Origin: an uncultured Megasphaera sp.
GTDB taxonomy: Bacteria > Bacillota > Negativicutes > Veillonellales > Megasphaeraceae
Assembly (NCBI GenBank): GCA_900540735.1
Contig: UQHB01000010.1
Span: forward strand, 1-64,000
Length of the DNA stretch: 64,000 bases
Direction: 5' to 3'
Made by a program: the position numbers and the translations under genes. Below the pieces are notes generated by a model. It was given only the letters and a program-made list of their open reading frames with translations, made no database searches and was not told the origin of the DNA. Within the stretch, counting starts at the first letter, position 1. Every line of letters begins with the position of its first letter. This document shows, one piece after another, positions 26,642 to 36,035 of this stretch.

Positions 26642-29128
26642 TTATTTTACAACGATGTTGATGATTTTTTTCGGTACGACAATGAATTTAACGATTGTCT
26701 TGCCATCTGTAAATTCTTTGACTCTGTCGAGGCCTAAGACTTGTTCTTTCAACGCATCTTTATCGATTTCTACAGGAACTGTAATGCGTTCGCGGACTTT
26801 GCCATTAATCTGAATCGGCAATTCTACTTCGTCGACGACGAGGGCTTTCGTATCGACTGTAGGCCATTCTTGTGCATGGACGCTGCCTGTAAAGCCTGCA
26901 ATTTGCCATAATTCTTCCGTAATGTGCGGTGTAAACGGTGCGAGGAGTTTTAAGAGGTTCGTCACTGCTTCCATCGCTACGTCTTTGTGCATGGACTTGT
27001 TACTGCCTACGTAGTTGTACATGGCATTAACATATTCCATAATGGAGCTGACTGCCGTATTGAGGGCATAGTTACCATCGACACCTTTAACGTCTTCTGT
27101 AACTTTGGTAATAGTCGTAAATTCTTGGAAGCGCAATTCTTTTTCTGCTTCTGTGTATTTACCCTGGCTGTCTTCACCTGCTTTGGCAAGGTCAAGATAC
27201 TGATGGACAATACGCCATACACGGTTGAGGAAACGGAAGGACCCTTCTACGCCCGTATCGGACCACGCCAGATCACGTTCTGGCGGTGCTGCAAAGAGGA
27301 TGAATAAACGGCCTGTGTCGGCACCGTATTTGCTAAGGATTTCTTCAGGCGAAACGATATTGCCCTTCGATTTAGACATTTTACTGCCATCGAGGAGTAC
27401 CATGCCTTGTGTGAGGAGCCGTTCAAACGGTTCGACTGCATCGACGAGGCCTGCGTCATGGAAGACTTTAACGAAGAAACGGGAATAGAGCAAATGCAAA
27501 ATAGCATGTTCAATACCGCCAATGTACTGGTCAACGTTCATCCAGTGATTAGCTTTCTTCGGATCCCATGGCTGTTCATCGTTCCGCGCGTCAATGTAGC
27601 GGAGGTAGTACCACGACGAGCATACGAAGGTATCCATCGTATCTGTTTCGCGCGTAGCCGGGCCGCCGCATTTCGGGCAGGTGCAATGAACGAAATCTTC
27701 ACTCGTCTTCAAAGGAGACGTAGCACCAGCTGTAAATTTAACGTCTGTCGGAAGTTTAACCGGGAGCTGGTCTTCCGGTACGAGCTGTTCGCCACATTTC
27801 GGGCAGTAAATAATAGGAATAGGAGCACCCCAATAGCGCTGACGGGAAATGAGCCAGTCACGGAGTTTGTAGTTGACGGTGCCCTTACCGATGCCCTTAT
27901 CTTCGAGCCATTTCGTAATAGCTTTACGGCCTTCTTCGTCAGTCAAGCCGTCAAATTCACCGGAATTGACGAGTGTGCCCGGGTCGTGGTAAGCTTCGGT
28001 CATCGTGTCGAGGTCGAGATCCTTTTCTTTATTCTGGACAACTAAGCGGATTGGCAAGTTGAATTTCTTCGCAAATTCCCAGTCACGTTGGTCATGAGCC
28101 GGTACGCCCATAACGGCACCAGTACCATAATCGACGAGGACGTAGTTGGCAATCCAAATAGGTACTTTTTCACCATTGACCGGATTGATGGCATAATCAC
28201 CAGTGAACATACCTTCTTTTTCAGCATCATTCGACGTACGGTCCATGTCGTTCATGTTCTTCATGCGCGTAATGAAGGCCTGTAATTCTGCTTCGTTCGG
28301 CTGTCCCTTAATGAGTTCCTGTACATACGGATGTTCCGGCGCAAGGACGATGTAGGTCACACCGAAAATCGTATCGACACGAGTGGAGAACATGGGCACT
28401 TTTTTGCCGATTGCCGGAATATCAAAGGAGAATTCTGCCCCTTCGCTGCGGCCAATCCAGTTTTTCTGCATGGTCTTAACTCGTTCCGGCCAGCCGGGTA
28501 ATAATTTCAAATCGTCTAAGAGACGGTCTGCATAGTCTGTGATTTTAAAGAACCATTGTTTTAAATCTTTCTTGACGACCGGTTGGTCACAACGCCAGCA
28601 TAAGCCGTCAATAACCTGTTCGTTAGCCAATACGGTATTGCAATGTTCACACCAGTTAACCTTTGCTTCTTTGCGGTATGCAAGGCCCCGTTTGTATAAG
28701 AGTTCAAAAATCCACTGCGTCCATTTGTAGTATTTTTCGTGGCACGTAGCGACTTCTCTATTCCAGTCATAGGACAAGCCCAAGGCTTTTTGCTGACGCG
28801 TCATGTTCGCAATATTACTGAACGTCCAGTCAGCAGGGGGAATATTATGTTTAATGGCTGCGTTTTCAGCAGGCATGCCGAATGCATCATAGCCCATCGG
28901 ATGGAGTACATTAAAGCCATTCATACGGCGATAGCGGGCAATAACGTCACCAATCGTGTAGTTGCGGACGTGGCCCATGTGTAAATTACCCGACGGATAC
29001 GGGAACATTTCCAGGACATAGTACGGCGGTCTGCCATTGTCGTCAGGGCATTTGTCTACTTTATTATCAGCCCAGATTTTTTGCCATTTCTGTTCTATTT
29101 CTTGGGGAATATATTTTTCCAATTTCAA
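26642..29128 (-). CDS. leuS: Leucyl-tRNA synthetase
   Basis: An 828-residue class I synthetase. The HIGH-type motif is in [19 protein letters not shown], the CP1 editing domain covers about 220-410, zinc-type Cys pairs are seen ([16 protein letters not shown]) and KMSKSKGN is the signature loop. I placed the start at the TTG at 29128 ([13 protein letters not shown]) because AGGAGGAG lies just upstream and family members start here; the TTG at 29122 is equally placed for the ribosome. No T-box is seen; the leader is only about 55 nt. Confidence 0.95.
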   Translation of the reverse strand: MKLEKYIPQEIEQKWQKIWADNKVDKCPDDNGRPPYYVLEMFPYPSGNLHMGHVRNYTIGDVIARYRRMNGFNVLHPMGYDAFGMPAENAAIKHNIPPADWTFSNIANMTRQQKALGLSYDWNREVATCHEKYYKWTQWIFELLYKRGLAYRKEAKVNWCEHCNTVLANEQVIDGLCWRCDQPVVKKDLKQWFFKITDYADRLLDDLKLLPGWPERVKTMQKNWIGRSEGAEFSFDIPAIGKKVPMFSTRVDTIFGVTYIVLAPEHPYVQELIKGQPNEAELQAFITRMKNMNDMDRTSNDAEKEGMFTGDYAINPVNGEKVPIWIANYVLVDYGTGAVMGVPAHDQRDWEFAKKFNLPIRLVVQNKEKDLDLDTMTEAYHDPGTLVNSGEFDGLTDEEGRKAITKWLEDKGIGKGTVNYKLRDWLISRQRYWGAPIPIIYCPKCGEQLVPEDQLPVKLPTDVKFTAGATSPLKTSEDFVHCTCPKCGGPATRETDTMDTFVCSSWYYLRYIDARNDEQPWDPKKANHWMNVDQYIGGIEHAILHLLYSRFFVKVFHDAGLVDAVEPFERLLTQGMVLLDGSKMSKSKGNIVSPEEILSKYGADTGRLFILFAAPPERDLAWSDTGVEGSFRFLNRVWRIVHQYLDLAKAGEDSQGKYTEAEKELRFQEFTTITKVTEDVKGVDGNYALNTAVSSIMEYVNAMYNYVGSNKSMHKDVAMEAVTNLLKLLAPFTPHITEELWQIAGFTGSVHAQEWPTVDTKALVVDEVELPIQINGKVRERITVPVEIDKDALKEQVLGLDRVKEFTDGKTIVKFIVVPKKIINIVVK

Positions 29129-29189
29129 AACTCCTCCTCTAATAACAGTACAGCCCAAGCGGCTCTACTGATATAGCACTTTGATACTA

Positions 29190-29218
29190 ATTATAGTGGT
29201 CTCGCCTCGTCAAGTCAA
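29190..29218 (-). promoter_or_regulatory. leuS promoter
   Basis: TTGACT (29213-29218) and TATAAT (29190-29195) are separated by 17 bp on the minus strand. The -35 lies inside the last codons of the upstream GH18 gene. Confidence 0.85.
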
Positions 29219-30952
29219 TTCATGTTTTGCAAATCCTTGCCAAAAATCTGCCGGTTCAAAGCCTTTGCGCCAAAAGGCTGCGCCGCCGAGATGGTACGTT
29301 TCGACGAGTTTTGCTTTTTCCTTGAGCGATGCGTCGTCTTCGAACCAAATCTTGACCCGTCCTGTAACTAAAGGCAAATCGAGATAATGGAGACGCAACG
29401 TGTCGTCCCATTTGACGTAGGCTTTATACTTTTCGCGGATGGCTACACTGTCTGCTAAGGTCAAGGTGCGGACAAAGAGCTTGGGTTTCGCTTGCTGTGT
29501 CCCTTTTGGGGCTGCATATTGCGCCGGTGCTGCCGCAGGAAGAGCCTCTAATCCTTCTTCGAGGGCCACAGGCCGTACAGACGGGAATAAAGGCAAATAT
29601 GCCGATTGCCACGGTGCAGGAATGGTATTCCCTACGCTTGTCGTATCGGTCGGTTCCATGGCCGTATCTGTCCCTTTAGCCGTATCTACAGCGAGAGCTT
29701 TCGTATCAATAGCCGGCCATTCGTCTAACTTCGTGGGCAACTCTTTCTGATTCTTCGCTTCAAACCAAATTCGCATGTATAAGGGCATGCCTAAGAGGAT
29801 TTTTTCTGACGGCACGATGTTAGTCATATTCTGGACAGCCTTTTCTACCCACGGATACGACGCAACTGGCCCGGCAACAGGACTAGTCCGGCCGAATTGG
29901 TCGTACGCCATGACCATCATGTAATCTAAAGACGGAGCTAACTTTTCCCGGTCATACACAAGAGACCAGTTAGGACTATCAGAAATAGGCGTTACATCCA
30001 TAGAAAGCTGAATGCCGTACGCATGGACAGCATCGCTGATTTTCTTTACAAAGGCCGTCAATTTATCTTTGTCTTCGTAGCGCACATTTTCAAAGTCGAG
30101 ATTATATCCTTTGAAATCATATAACAACGCATAGCCAATGAGCTCGGTAATCATCTTATCCTGCAATGCTGGCTTCGCTAAAATTTGATGGGTTAATTCC
30201 GGGTCGAATTGATTGTCCACCAAGGACCACATGGCGTAGCCTGCATTTTGGTACGTTTCAGCTAGCATATCAAAATCCGGATGCCGCAAGGATATACCGT
30301 CTTTGGTCAAACGGAAAACGCACGGCGACATGACGGGCTGATGCGTGTCTAGTTTAGTCATGGCCTGAGTTTCACTCATGACTGGATCCCAGAAGAGGAC
30401 CGTCCCCATTTTCCCCTTCTTTTGCTGCGGTATAGGTGCTGCTTCTTGGGGAAGTAAAACAGGTGTGCCTTGGACGGCTTCCGCTGGCGGTAAAACCGTC
30501 ATAGCATCACCGTCTAATTCATAGCGAATGCCTAAGGCCTTGCGAATATGCTTAATGTTAATGGTCCGGCTGCTGCCAGCTTGCTGTCCCGGTAATTGCA
30601 AGGCTGCTCGCGTCGCTTTATACGTCGTTTGATTGGGTGCAGCCGGTACAGTTACCCAATAAGTGCCCGCTTTGGCATCAGCTGTATGGAGGCCATAAGA
30701 CTGCAACGCTTTATCCGATACGAGCCAACGGCCATTGGCTTCGACGATTTTTGAGCTTTCAATTTCCGTCGCTGGAATGGGGTTGGTCACAGTCGGTACG
30801 GCAAAGGCCGGGTCATCTTCTTTATCTTGATTGACAGTCACTACAGCTGGCGTGGTCATCGGTGCCGCAGGGTCTGCCGCTAAAAGTGTCGTCGTCGACA
30901 AACAAAACAGGGCAGCCAAACAAGCGGCTTGCGCCCATGATGGATGTTTCAT
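29210..30952 (-). CDS. Secreted GH18-fold glycosidase with stalk domain
   Basis: A 580-residue protein with a Sec signal (about 1-25, ending LLAADPA). Residues 120-160 resemble the copper-amine-oxidase-like stalk domain (KHIRKALGIRYELDGDAMTV). A GH18 barrel follows from about 195; FKGYNLDFENV carries the DxxDxDxE-like catalytic strand, with the last Glu replaced by the Glu-Asn order usual in YaaH-type proteins. A variable Pro/Ala-rich insert lies near 430-480. YaaH relatives cut peptidoglycan in spores; this diderm host probably uses it on its own wall. Substrate not proven. Confidence 0.82.
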   Translation of the reverse strand: MKHPSWAQAACLAALFCLSTTTLLAADPAAPMTTPAVVTVNQDKEDDPAFAVPTVTNPIPATEIESSKIVEANGRWLVSDKALQSYGLHTADAKAGTYWVTVPAAPNQTTYKATRAALQLPGQQAGSSRTINIKHIRKALGIRYELDGDAMTVLPPAEAVQGTPVLLPQEAAPIPQQKKGKMGTVLFWDPVMSETQAMTKLDTHQPVMSPCVFRLTKDGISLRHPDFDMLAETYQNAGYAMWSLVDNQFDPELTHQILAKPALQDKMITELIGYALLYDFKGYNLDFENVRYEDKDKLTAFVKKISDAVHAYGIQLSMDVTPISDSPNWSLVYDREKLAPSLDYMMVMAYDQFGRTSPVAGPVASYPWVEKAVQNMTNIVPSEKILLGMPLYMRIWFEAKNQKELPTKLDEWPAIDTKALAVDTAKGTDTAMEPTDTTSVGNTIPAPWQSAYLPLFPSVRPVALEEGLEALPAAAPAQYAAPKGTQQAKPKLFVRTLTLADSVAIREKYKAYVKWDDTLRLHYLDLPLVTGRVKIWFEDDASLKEKAKLVETYHLGGAAFWRKGFEPADFWQGFAKHELT

Positions 30953-31075
30953 GTATATTCTCCCTTACGATAAAATACTTTTCCCTTATACAGTAAAATC
31001 ATGTATAATAAAAGCCGCAATCGGTATGTCACCCGTTGCGTATGAACCTATTATATCATAAAGGAGGTACATATA

Positions 31076-31870
31076 TTGCATCAATATTTATTTTTTATTG
31101 GCACTTTCCCTATTCGGGCGTACGGCCTGCTCTTTATGCTCGGCATCATTTCGTCCGGCCTCGTCGCCTATTACATTATGAAACGAGACGGTCGCGGCTG
31201 GCACGTCCATATGTTTGATTTCACTATGTATTGCGGTCTTGCCGGTATCTTTGGCGGCCGCCTGTGGGACGTATTCTTTTTTGACTGGGCCTATTACCAT
31301 AATCACTTGACGGAAATCCCTTTCGTTTGGCAAGGCGGCATGGCCATTCAAGGGGGGCTCCTCTTCGGTGCCATTGCGGGCATTCTCTATACGCGCCGTC
31401 ACGGCATCGACACGTGGGCCTTTGGCGATTTGCTTGCCCCAGCTATCATCCTCGGCCAGTCCGTTGGTCGTATGGCCAACCTCATGAATGGCGATGCCTT
31501 TGGTCATCCTACAGGGGGCAATTTTGGCATCGTCTACCCCGATACGACCCTTGCGTACCATACGTACGGCAGCCAACCCTTGTGGCCTGCCGAAGTCTGG
31601 GAAGGACAACTCGATATTCTCGTCTTTGTTGCCCTTCTATTTTATAGTTCCTTTAAACACAAAAAAGGACAAGTCTTTTGCGTGTACGTCATGCTCTATG
31701 CCATTGAACGGTTCTTCTTAGAATTTCTTCGCGGCGACTACGTCAATCTCACGATGGGCTTAAAATCAGCGCAAATGACCAGTGTCGTTGCCTTTGCCAT
31801 TGCCTTTATCGTCTTCTTGTACTTGCAATTTAATGGCACGATTGACAAGGAAGACAAAGGTCAAGCATAA
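31076..31870 (+). CDS. lgt: Prolipoprotein diacylglyceryl transferase
   Basis: A 264-residue membrane enzyme that attaches diacylglycerol to lipobox cysteines. Seven hydrophobic segments and the signature region VGRMANLMNGDAFGHPT are present; where E. coli has NGE, this reads NGD. The start is a TTG at 31076, with AAGGAGGT ending 7 nt upstream. It matters locally because the binding protein, the flavodoxin and the cyclophilin-like protein in this window are lipoproteins. It is followed after 36 nt by an aldo/keto reductase. Confidence 0.92.
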   Translation: MHQYLFFIGTFPIRAYGLLFMLGIISSGLVAYYIMKRDGRGWHVHMFDFTMYCGLAGIFGGRLWDVFFFDWAYYHNHLTEIPFVWQGGMAIQGGLLFGAIAGILYTRRHGIDTWAFGDLLAPAIILGQSVGRMANLMNGDAFGHPTGGNFGIVYPDTTLAYHTYGSQPLWPAEVWEGQLDILVFVALLFYSSFKHKKGQVFCVYVMLYAIERFFLEFLRGDYVNLTMGLKSAQMTSVVAFAIAFIVFLYLQFNGTIDKEDKGQA

Positions 31871-31906
31871 TATAAGCATATGATATTGCATACTAAGGAG
31901 GCTCTC

Positions 31907-32743
31907 ATGACTATTCCAACTATTACCCTCAATGATGGCGTAACCATTCCGCAACTCGGTTTTGGCACGTATTTATTAAACGGTCAATTTGGCAAAAACG
32001 CCATTGTCGACGCACTCCACCGGGGCTATCGGCTCCTCGATTCGGCTTTTAATTACGAAAACGAAGGGGCTGTCGGTGCAGCCATTCGCGAATCCGGCAT
32101 CAAACGTGATGACATCATTGTCACATCTAAACTGCCCGGCCGCCGCCATGCGTATAAACAAGCTCTCGTGACCATTGAAGAATCGCTCTTCCGCATAGGA
32201 CTCGATTATATCGACATTTACCTCATTCATTGGCCTAATCCCAAACAAGGCCTTTATGTCGAAGCGTGGCAAGCTCTTGTAGAAGCGAAAAAACGAGGCT
32301 ATCTCCGCTCTATTGGCGTATGCAACTTCATTCCTGAATACTTGGACAAAATTATTGCCGAAACAGGTGTCACACCGTCAATCAACCAAATCGAGCTCCA
32401 TCCGTACTTCAACCAAGCAGAACAACGGGCATACGACAAAGCTCACGGCATTGTCGACGAAGCGTGGAGCCCTATGGCACGAGGAAATAAAGTCTTTACA
32501 GACCCAGTGCTCAATGATATTGCCCAAGCCCACGGCAAATCGGTCACGCAAATCATTTTGCGCTGGCATTTACAGCTCGGTGACGTGCCCTTACCAAAAG
32601 CTACATCTGAAGCGCATCAGCTAGAAAATCTGGCCGTCTTCGATTTTACCTTAAGTGATGACGAAATGAACCGCATCAACGCCTTGTCCAAACCAGACGG
32701 TAGAAATAAAGACCAAGACCCGCGGTATTACGAAGAATTTTAA
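31907..32743 (+). CDS. Aldo/keto reductase, cytoplasmic
   Basis: A 278-residue AKR5-type reductase of NADPH-dependent carbonyl compounds. LLDSAFNYENEGAVGAAI contains the Asp and Tyr, VTSKLPG the Lys and YLIHWPNP the His of the tetrad. PLPKATSEAHQLENL is the cofactor-binding segment. The ATG at 31907 has TAAGGAGG 6 nt upstream; an earlier ATG at 31880 lacks one. No signal peptide or Fe-S tail, unlike the AKR near 3 kb. Physiological substrate unknown. Confidence 0.9.
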   Translation: MTIPTITLNDGVTIPQLGFGTYLLNGQFGKNAIVDALHRGYRLLDSAFNYENEGAVGAAIRESGIKRDDIIVTSKLPGRRHAYKQALVTIEESLFRIGLDYIDIYLIHWPNPKQGLYVEAWQALVEAKKRGYLRSIGVCNFIPEYLDKIIAETGVTPSINQIELHPYFNQAEQRAYDKAHGIVDEAWSPMARGNKVFTDPVLNDIAQAHGKSVTQIILRWHLQLGDVPLPKATSEAHQLENLAVFDFTLSDDEMNRINALSKPDGRNKDQDPRYYEEF

Positions 32744-32763
32744 CATTATATAAACGAGTATAC

Positions 32764-32806
32764 AAAAAGCCCCTTCTTCACTGCCAGTGCAGTAAAGAAG
32801 GGGCTT
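32764..32806 (-). terminator. Intrinsic terminator of the outer-membrane protein gene
   Basis: A 12-bp perfect stem (AAGCCCCTTCTT / AAGAAGGGGCTT) with a 16-nt loop is followed by TTT on the minus strand. The + strand side lacks a T-run but the hairpin could also slow the converging aldo/keto reductase transcript. Confidence 0.85.
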
Positions 32807-32849
32807 AGTTACTTATAGGGTGTAATCAGCTATGGGCGTGGTATAGCTG

Positions 32850-33485
32850 TTACTGTCCACCAAAGCGATAGGACAAGCCTGTGACGAAGCCTTTATAGGT
32901 AATGCTGTCATCGCCATCATGACGGCCTTGGGTATCTAAATACCGATAGCCTGCATTGATGTCGAGGTCCGGTGTAGCTTGGTACGAAAGACCTGCTTCC
33001 CAAGTAGTCGTGTCTTTTGTGCCGACACCGATTTTGCCATATACGTCGAGGTTATCCGCAATAGGAACTTTCCCAATCAAGCCGATTTGCGCGACGTTAT
33101 TGGTGTAGCTCGGGCCGTCGCTGTCACCGTACGTATTTTTGATTTGGTTGTAGCCAGCATAAGCCGCGACGTTCGGTGTTAAAGACTGGACGACGTTAAA
33201 TTCTTGCGAATGACCAGACGTGGTATCGTACCCATTAATATCGGTCTTCAAGCCGCTATATTGGTATTGTACAGCCGTTTTATCGGATAAACCATACGTA
33301 ATACCGCCTTGGAAATTCCATTTACTATCAGTCGAGCCATGACCTTGTTCAGCTTCTACGTTTTGTGCACCTAAATCAATTTGAGCTTGGCCTTCTTGGA
33401 ATGTGGTCTGCGGAGCTGCGAAAGCAGAACCAGCAACACTCATGGTAAGAGCAGCAACGATAGCTAAGAATTGTTGTTTTTTCAT
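32850..33485 (-). CDS. Outer-membrane beta-barrel-type protein
   Basis: A 211-residue protein with a clean Sec signal (MKKQQFLAIVAALTMSVAG, cut after SAFA). The mature part is a run of alternating amphipathic strands (QYQYSG, NVAAYAGYNQI, VYGKIGVG, INAGYRYLD) ending in GLSYRFGGQ. This pattern is typical of small outer-membrane barrels in Negativicutes. Start chosen at 33485 by the signal peptide and an AGAGAGG ribosome site. No enzymatic motif; function unknown. Confidence 0.75.
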   Translation of the reverse strand: MKKQQFLAIVAALTMSVAGSAFAAPQTTFQEGQAQIDLGAQNVEAEQGHGSTDSKWNFQGGITYGLSDKTAVQYQYSGLKTDINGYDTTSGHSQEFNVVQSLTPNVAAYAGYNQIKNTYGDSDGPSYTNNVAQIGLIGKVPIADNLDVYGKIGVGTKDTTTWEAGLSYQATPDLDINAGYRYLDTQGRHDGDDSITYKGFVTGLSYRFGGQ

Positions 33486-33555
33486 AATAATCATCCTCTC
33501 TATAGTGGATATCTTTTGTATGGACATCTGTACTACTCCTCTTCGGATTGACTAC

Positions 33556-33584
33556 AGTATAGCAGACGCAAGATGTTTTGTCAC
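33556..33584 (-). promoter_or_regulatory. Promoter of the outer-membrane protein gene
   Basis: GTGACA (33579-33584) and TATACT (33556-33561) with a 17-bp spacer on the minus strand. The rest of the AT-rich stretch up to ogt (33585-33803) shows nothing else I can support. Confidence 0.6.
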
Positions 33585-33803
33585 GTTCGCCAAATTACAT
33601 AAATATTCAATATGACAATTTTATTTCAGACTTCACTATAAGATATAAGGTATGGTTACAAGCTATTTTTACTACTTTACAAATTTATTCTATTATAAAA
33701 ACAGTATATTCAATTTATTAATCTCTATATATATGCTGCTTGTAAAGGCACTTCAATGGAACTGTAACAAAGGTTATATAATACAACGGCATTGTGACGA
33801 TAC

Positions 33804-34319
33804 CTATTTGACATATGCTGACATATCGCGCCCTTCGTGCTTGAGGAGGGCGATTTTCTTATCGATACCGCCAGCATACCCCGTTAAATTCCCATTAGCT
33901 CCAACTACACGGTGACAGGGAATGATAATAGCCAGGGGATTATGGCCGACAGCACCGCCAATAGCTTGGGCAGACATAGAGGCCTTCCCTTCCATAGCAG
34001 CCACTTCTTTGGCCAGATCACCATAAGTCCGCACTTGGCCGTACGGGATTTGGCACAGCAAATGCCAGACGAGGCGACGGAAGGTCGTCCCGTCTGGTGC
34101 TAAGGGCAAGCGTAAAATCGGGGGCATGCGATGGGAAAAGTAGTCATCAAGCCAGGTCTTTACCTGTTTGGCAACGGGATTTTCTGCACGCATGCAGGGA
34201 ATCTCGGCTAATTCTTTCGGTAGTTTCTGCGTTGCAAAGTATACGCCTTTGACGTGTTGGTCATTACAAAAAATAAATACTTTCCCTAAAGGGGAATCGT
34301 AGGTCGTTTGATAATACAT
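33804..34319 (-). CDS. ogt: Methylated-DNA-protein-cysteine methyltransferase
   Basis: A 171-residue suicide repair protein that takes the alkyl group from O6-alkylguanine onto its own cysteine. The active site is IIIPCHRVVGANG followed by YAGGIDKKIALLKHEG. The helix-turn-helix with the arginine finger (QAIGGAVGHNP) precedes it. It starts 16 nt after tatA on the same strand, so it may be cotranscribed with it. Confidence 0.94.
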   Translation of the reverse strand: MYYQTTYDSPLGKVFIFCNDQHVKGVYFATQKLPKELAEIPCMRAENPVAKQVKTWLDDYFSHRMPPILRLPLAPDGTTFRRLVWHLLCQIPYGQVRTYGDLAKEVAAMEGKASMSAQAIGGAVGHNPLAIIIPCHRVVGANGNLTGYAGGIDKKIALLKHEGRDMSAYVK

Positions 34320-34335
34320 CTATACTAACTCCTTG

Positions 34336-34566
34336 CTATTTCTTTGGTTCTTCGTTCGTATTCGTCGTCGTTTCTGTGGCTTTTACATCGATTGTCTGAG
34401 TCGTGTCTTTCGGTTTGGCCTGGACGGCTTCGTCTGTTTTATTTACTTCTTCTTTAAATTCTCTCAGGCTCGTCCCTAAGGCTTTACCAATGCCGGACAT
34501 TTTTTTGCCGCCAAAAAGGACTAAGACAATGAGAAATATAACGATTAATTCTTGTGTACCTAACAT
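34336..34566 (-). CDS. tatA: Twin-arginine translocase subunit TatA/TatE
   Basis: A 76-residue protein: one N-terminal membrane helix (LGTQELIVIFLIVLVLFGG), the hinge KKMSGIGKALGTSLREFK, and a charged tail. TatA forms the pore-like oligomer that exports folded proteins with RR signals. Two clear Tat clients occur in this window (the Fe-S aldo/keto reductase and the DUF362 protein), and the second is in the cluster just upstream. TatC is not in the window. Confidence 0.92.
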   Translation of the reverse strand: MLGTQELIVIFLIVLVLFGGKKMSGIGKALGTSLREFKEEVNKTDEAVQAKPKDTTQTIDVKATETTTNTNEEPKK

Positions 34567-34587
34567 GATGGACTCCTTTCTATACTA

Positions 34588-34644
34588 AAAACACCTGTTT
34601 ATGTATTGTACCATAGCGAGGCAGGATAAACAAACAGGTGTTTT
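34588..34644 (-). terminator. Terminator of the redox cluster, with the tatA promoter in its loop
   Basis: A 13-bp perfect stem (AAAACACCTGTTT / AAACAGGTGTTTT) encloses a 31-nt loop and its 3' arm ends in T. On the minus strand TTGTTT (34628-34633) and TACAAT (34605-34610), spacer 17, lie across the stem and loop and probably start tatA. Confidence 0.7.
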
Positions 34645-34663
34645 CTATAAGACGATATGATAA

Positions 34664-35183
34664 TTATGTAGTAGCAAAGCCTTCAAAGGTGCCATCTTTC
34701 TGGGATAAGACTTCGAGGCCCGAAATGACGTGGCCTAAGAGAATCCCATGAGACACAGACCCTTCGTCTTGGCAATAGAGGGCTATTTCTTTCGTGTCTG
34801 TATTCATAATAATATCTCCAACAGCTAGCGTAATGGCTGTGCCGTCTGTACGGCCAAAGACCGTATCCGGTAAGGCCGGTGTAATAATGATTCGGTCAGG
34901 CAAGCGTTGCAGAGGAATACTGAGAGGCTGGCGTTCGGCAAACTCACGGACGGCTTCTTCATCATAGAGGCCGATGACGGCAGTGCCGCCTTCAAAGGCC
35001 AGATTAAATTGCCGCAAATACGCTTGGCCATTAGGCCCAACAGGCTGTACTGCTGCAGCTGTCGTCTGCTTCTGCGTACACGTCGTGTCCGCTTCTTTCG
35101 CACCCCGTAAATGCTACGGCTCCTCCTAGGACAAGGACTGCCGCAGTTACAGCCAGTATGTTCCTATAGTTCTTTCGTACCAT
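34664..35183 (-). pseudogene. Cyclophilin-like lipoprotein, frameshifted
   Basis: The 5' frame, starting at 35183, encodes a lipoprotein signal (MVRKNYRNILAVTAAVLVLG, lipobox near FTGC) but soon hits a stop. The other frame continues KEADTTCTQKQTTAAAVQP, then GQAYLRQFNLAFEGG and the cyclophilin-like fold (GDIIMNTDTKEIALY, HVISGLEVL). Removing one G near 35099 (TGC-G-AAA) joins them. The family is a small cyclophilin-like fold of unclear activity, often beside flavodoxins. Without repair a 117-residue cytoplasmic product could start at a TTG (35017). It is the last gene of the DUF362 operon. Confidence 0.7.
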
Positions 35184-35227
35184 ACCTCTCACCTCTCCAT
35201 GTTATACTGCTTTGCCCGACGTCTCTC

Positions 35228-35697
35228 TTACTGGACAGCGTAGATTTGCTTCAGCCACTGAGAAATGGCATTGGGATCTGTCGATTCAATCCCTTGGACG
35301 ACGTTTGCACCTTTCGCCGAGGCCTGCACGTCAGGAATACTGCCGTCAATAGGACTGCCGCCAGATGTGCAGAAGGGGATGACCGTCTTGCCTTGGAGAT
35401 TATAATCTTCTAAGAACGGTACGCTTTGGCAGGCTGGATTTCAAAGATATCTGCTCCCGTTTCTTGTTGAATCTGCTCTGCTACGGCTTTTGTATGGCCG
35501 CTCCAAGAATAGTAGGCCACTAAGATTTTTTTACCTTGCAGACCATCTGGAATGGTTTGCATAATTTCACTACTGCCTGCACCCTTTGTATCGGCACCTT
35601 GTGTACTACTACTCGTGCTAGCTGCACCGCAGCCAGCGACGACAAAAGCCATGACCATGGCCACAGCCGTAACCATCCATTTTTTCAGTTTCATCAT
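35228..35697 (-). pseudogene. Lipoprotein flavodoxin lacking its central block
   Basis: The 5' part has a lipoprotein signal (FVVAGC) and the flavodoxin phosphate loop [20 protein letters not shown], running to [10 protein letters not shown] and a stop. In another frame the flavodoxin C-terminus continues at once: [20 protein letters not shown], then SQWLKQIYAVQ to a TAA at 35228. In intact relatives about 60 residues (the RPAL to WWG region that holds the flavin loop) lie between these parts, so an out-of-frame internal deletion near 35415-35425 is likely. The truncated product could not bind FMN normally. Confidence 0.75.
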
Positions 35698-36023
35698 CTC
35701 TTCGCTCCTTGCGGTAAGGCATTATAGTCAGCAGCACCGTGCCAATGCTTTACTTCCGGCGGAATATTGACGACATCGCCAGGGTATAATTCTTGGGGAG
35801 CCTTGCCCCATTCTTGATACCAGCCGCGGCCTGCTGTAACGAGCAGCACTTGACCACCTTTGTGGTGAATGTGCCAGTTGTTACGGCATCCCGGTTCAAA
35901 CGTCACATTCGCCGTAATCAGCCGTTCTGTCGTCAACCTATGTAAATAGCTGTTGCCTACAAAGTATTTCGCATAAGCTGTATTCGGTTCACCAAGGCCA
36001 AAGATTCCTGCTTTTTCTTCCAT
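35694..36023 (-). CDS. Cupin-domain protein, probably internally deleted
   Basis: A 109-residue cupin. The first motif is [18 protein letters not shown], and the second is [18 protein letters not shown], giving the metal-binding His set. Relatives beside flavodoxin and carboxymuconolactone-decarboxylase genes run about 130-140 residues, with HWHGAAPDSWF and EWLEPV near the end. Here HWHGAA passes straight into [11 protein letters not shown], so about 25 residues seem missing in frame near 35730. The reading frame is open; stability is uncertain. It overlaps the flavodoxin start by 4 bp. Confidence 0.75.
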   Translation of the reverse strand: MEEKAGIFGLGEPNTAYAKYFVGNSYLHRLTTERLITANVTFEPGCRNNWHIHHKGGQVLLVTAGRGWYQEWGKAPQELYPGDVVNIPPEVKHWHGAADYNALPQGAKR

Positions 36024-36035
36024 TATAAAGACTCC

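Noticed and set aside
27407..28045. 212-residue open frame on the + strand
   Set aside because: It lies antisense within leuS, has no ribosome site or recognisable domain, and is explained by codon bias of leuS.
35111..35413. 100-residue open frame on the + strand
   Set aside because: Antisense to the flavodoxin C-terminal remnant and the cyclophilin-like gene; no supporting features.
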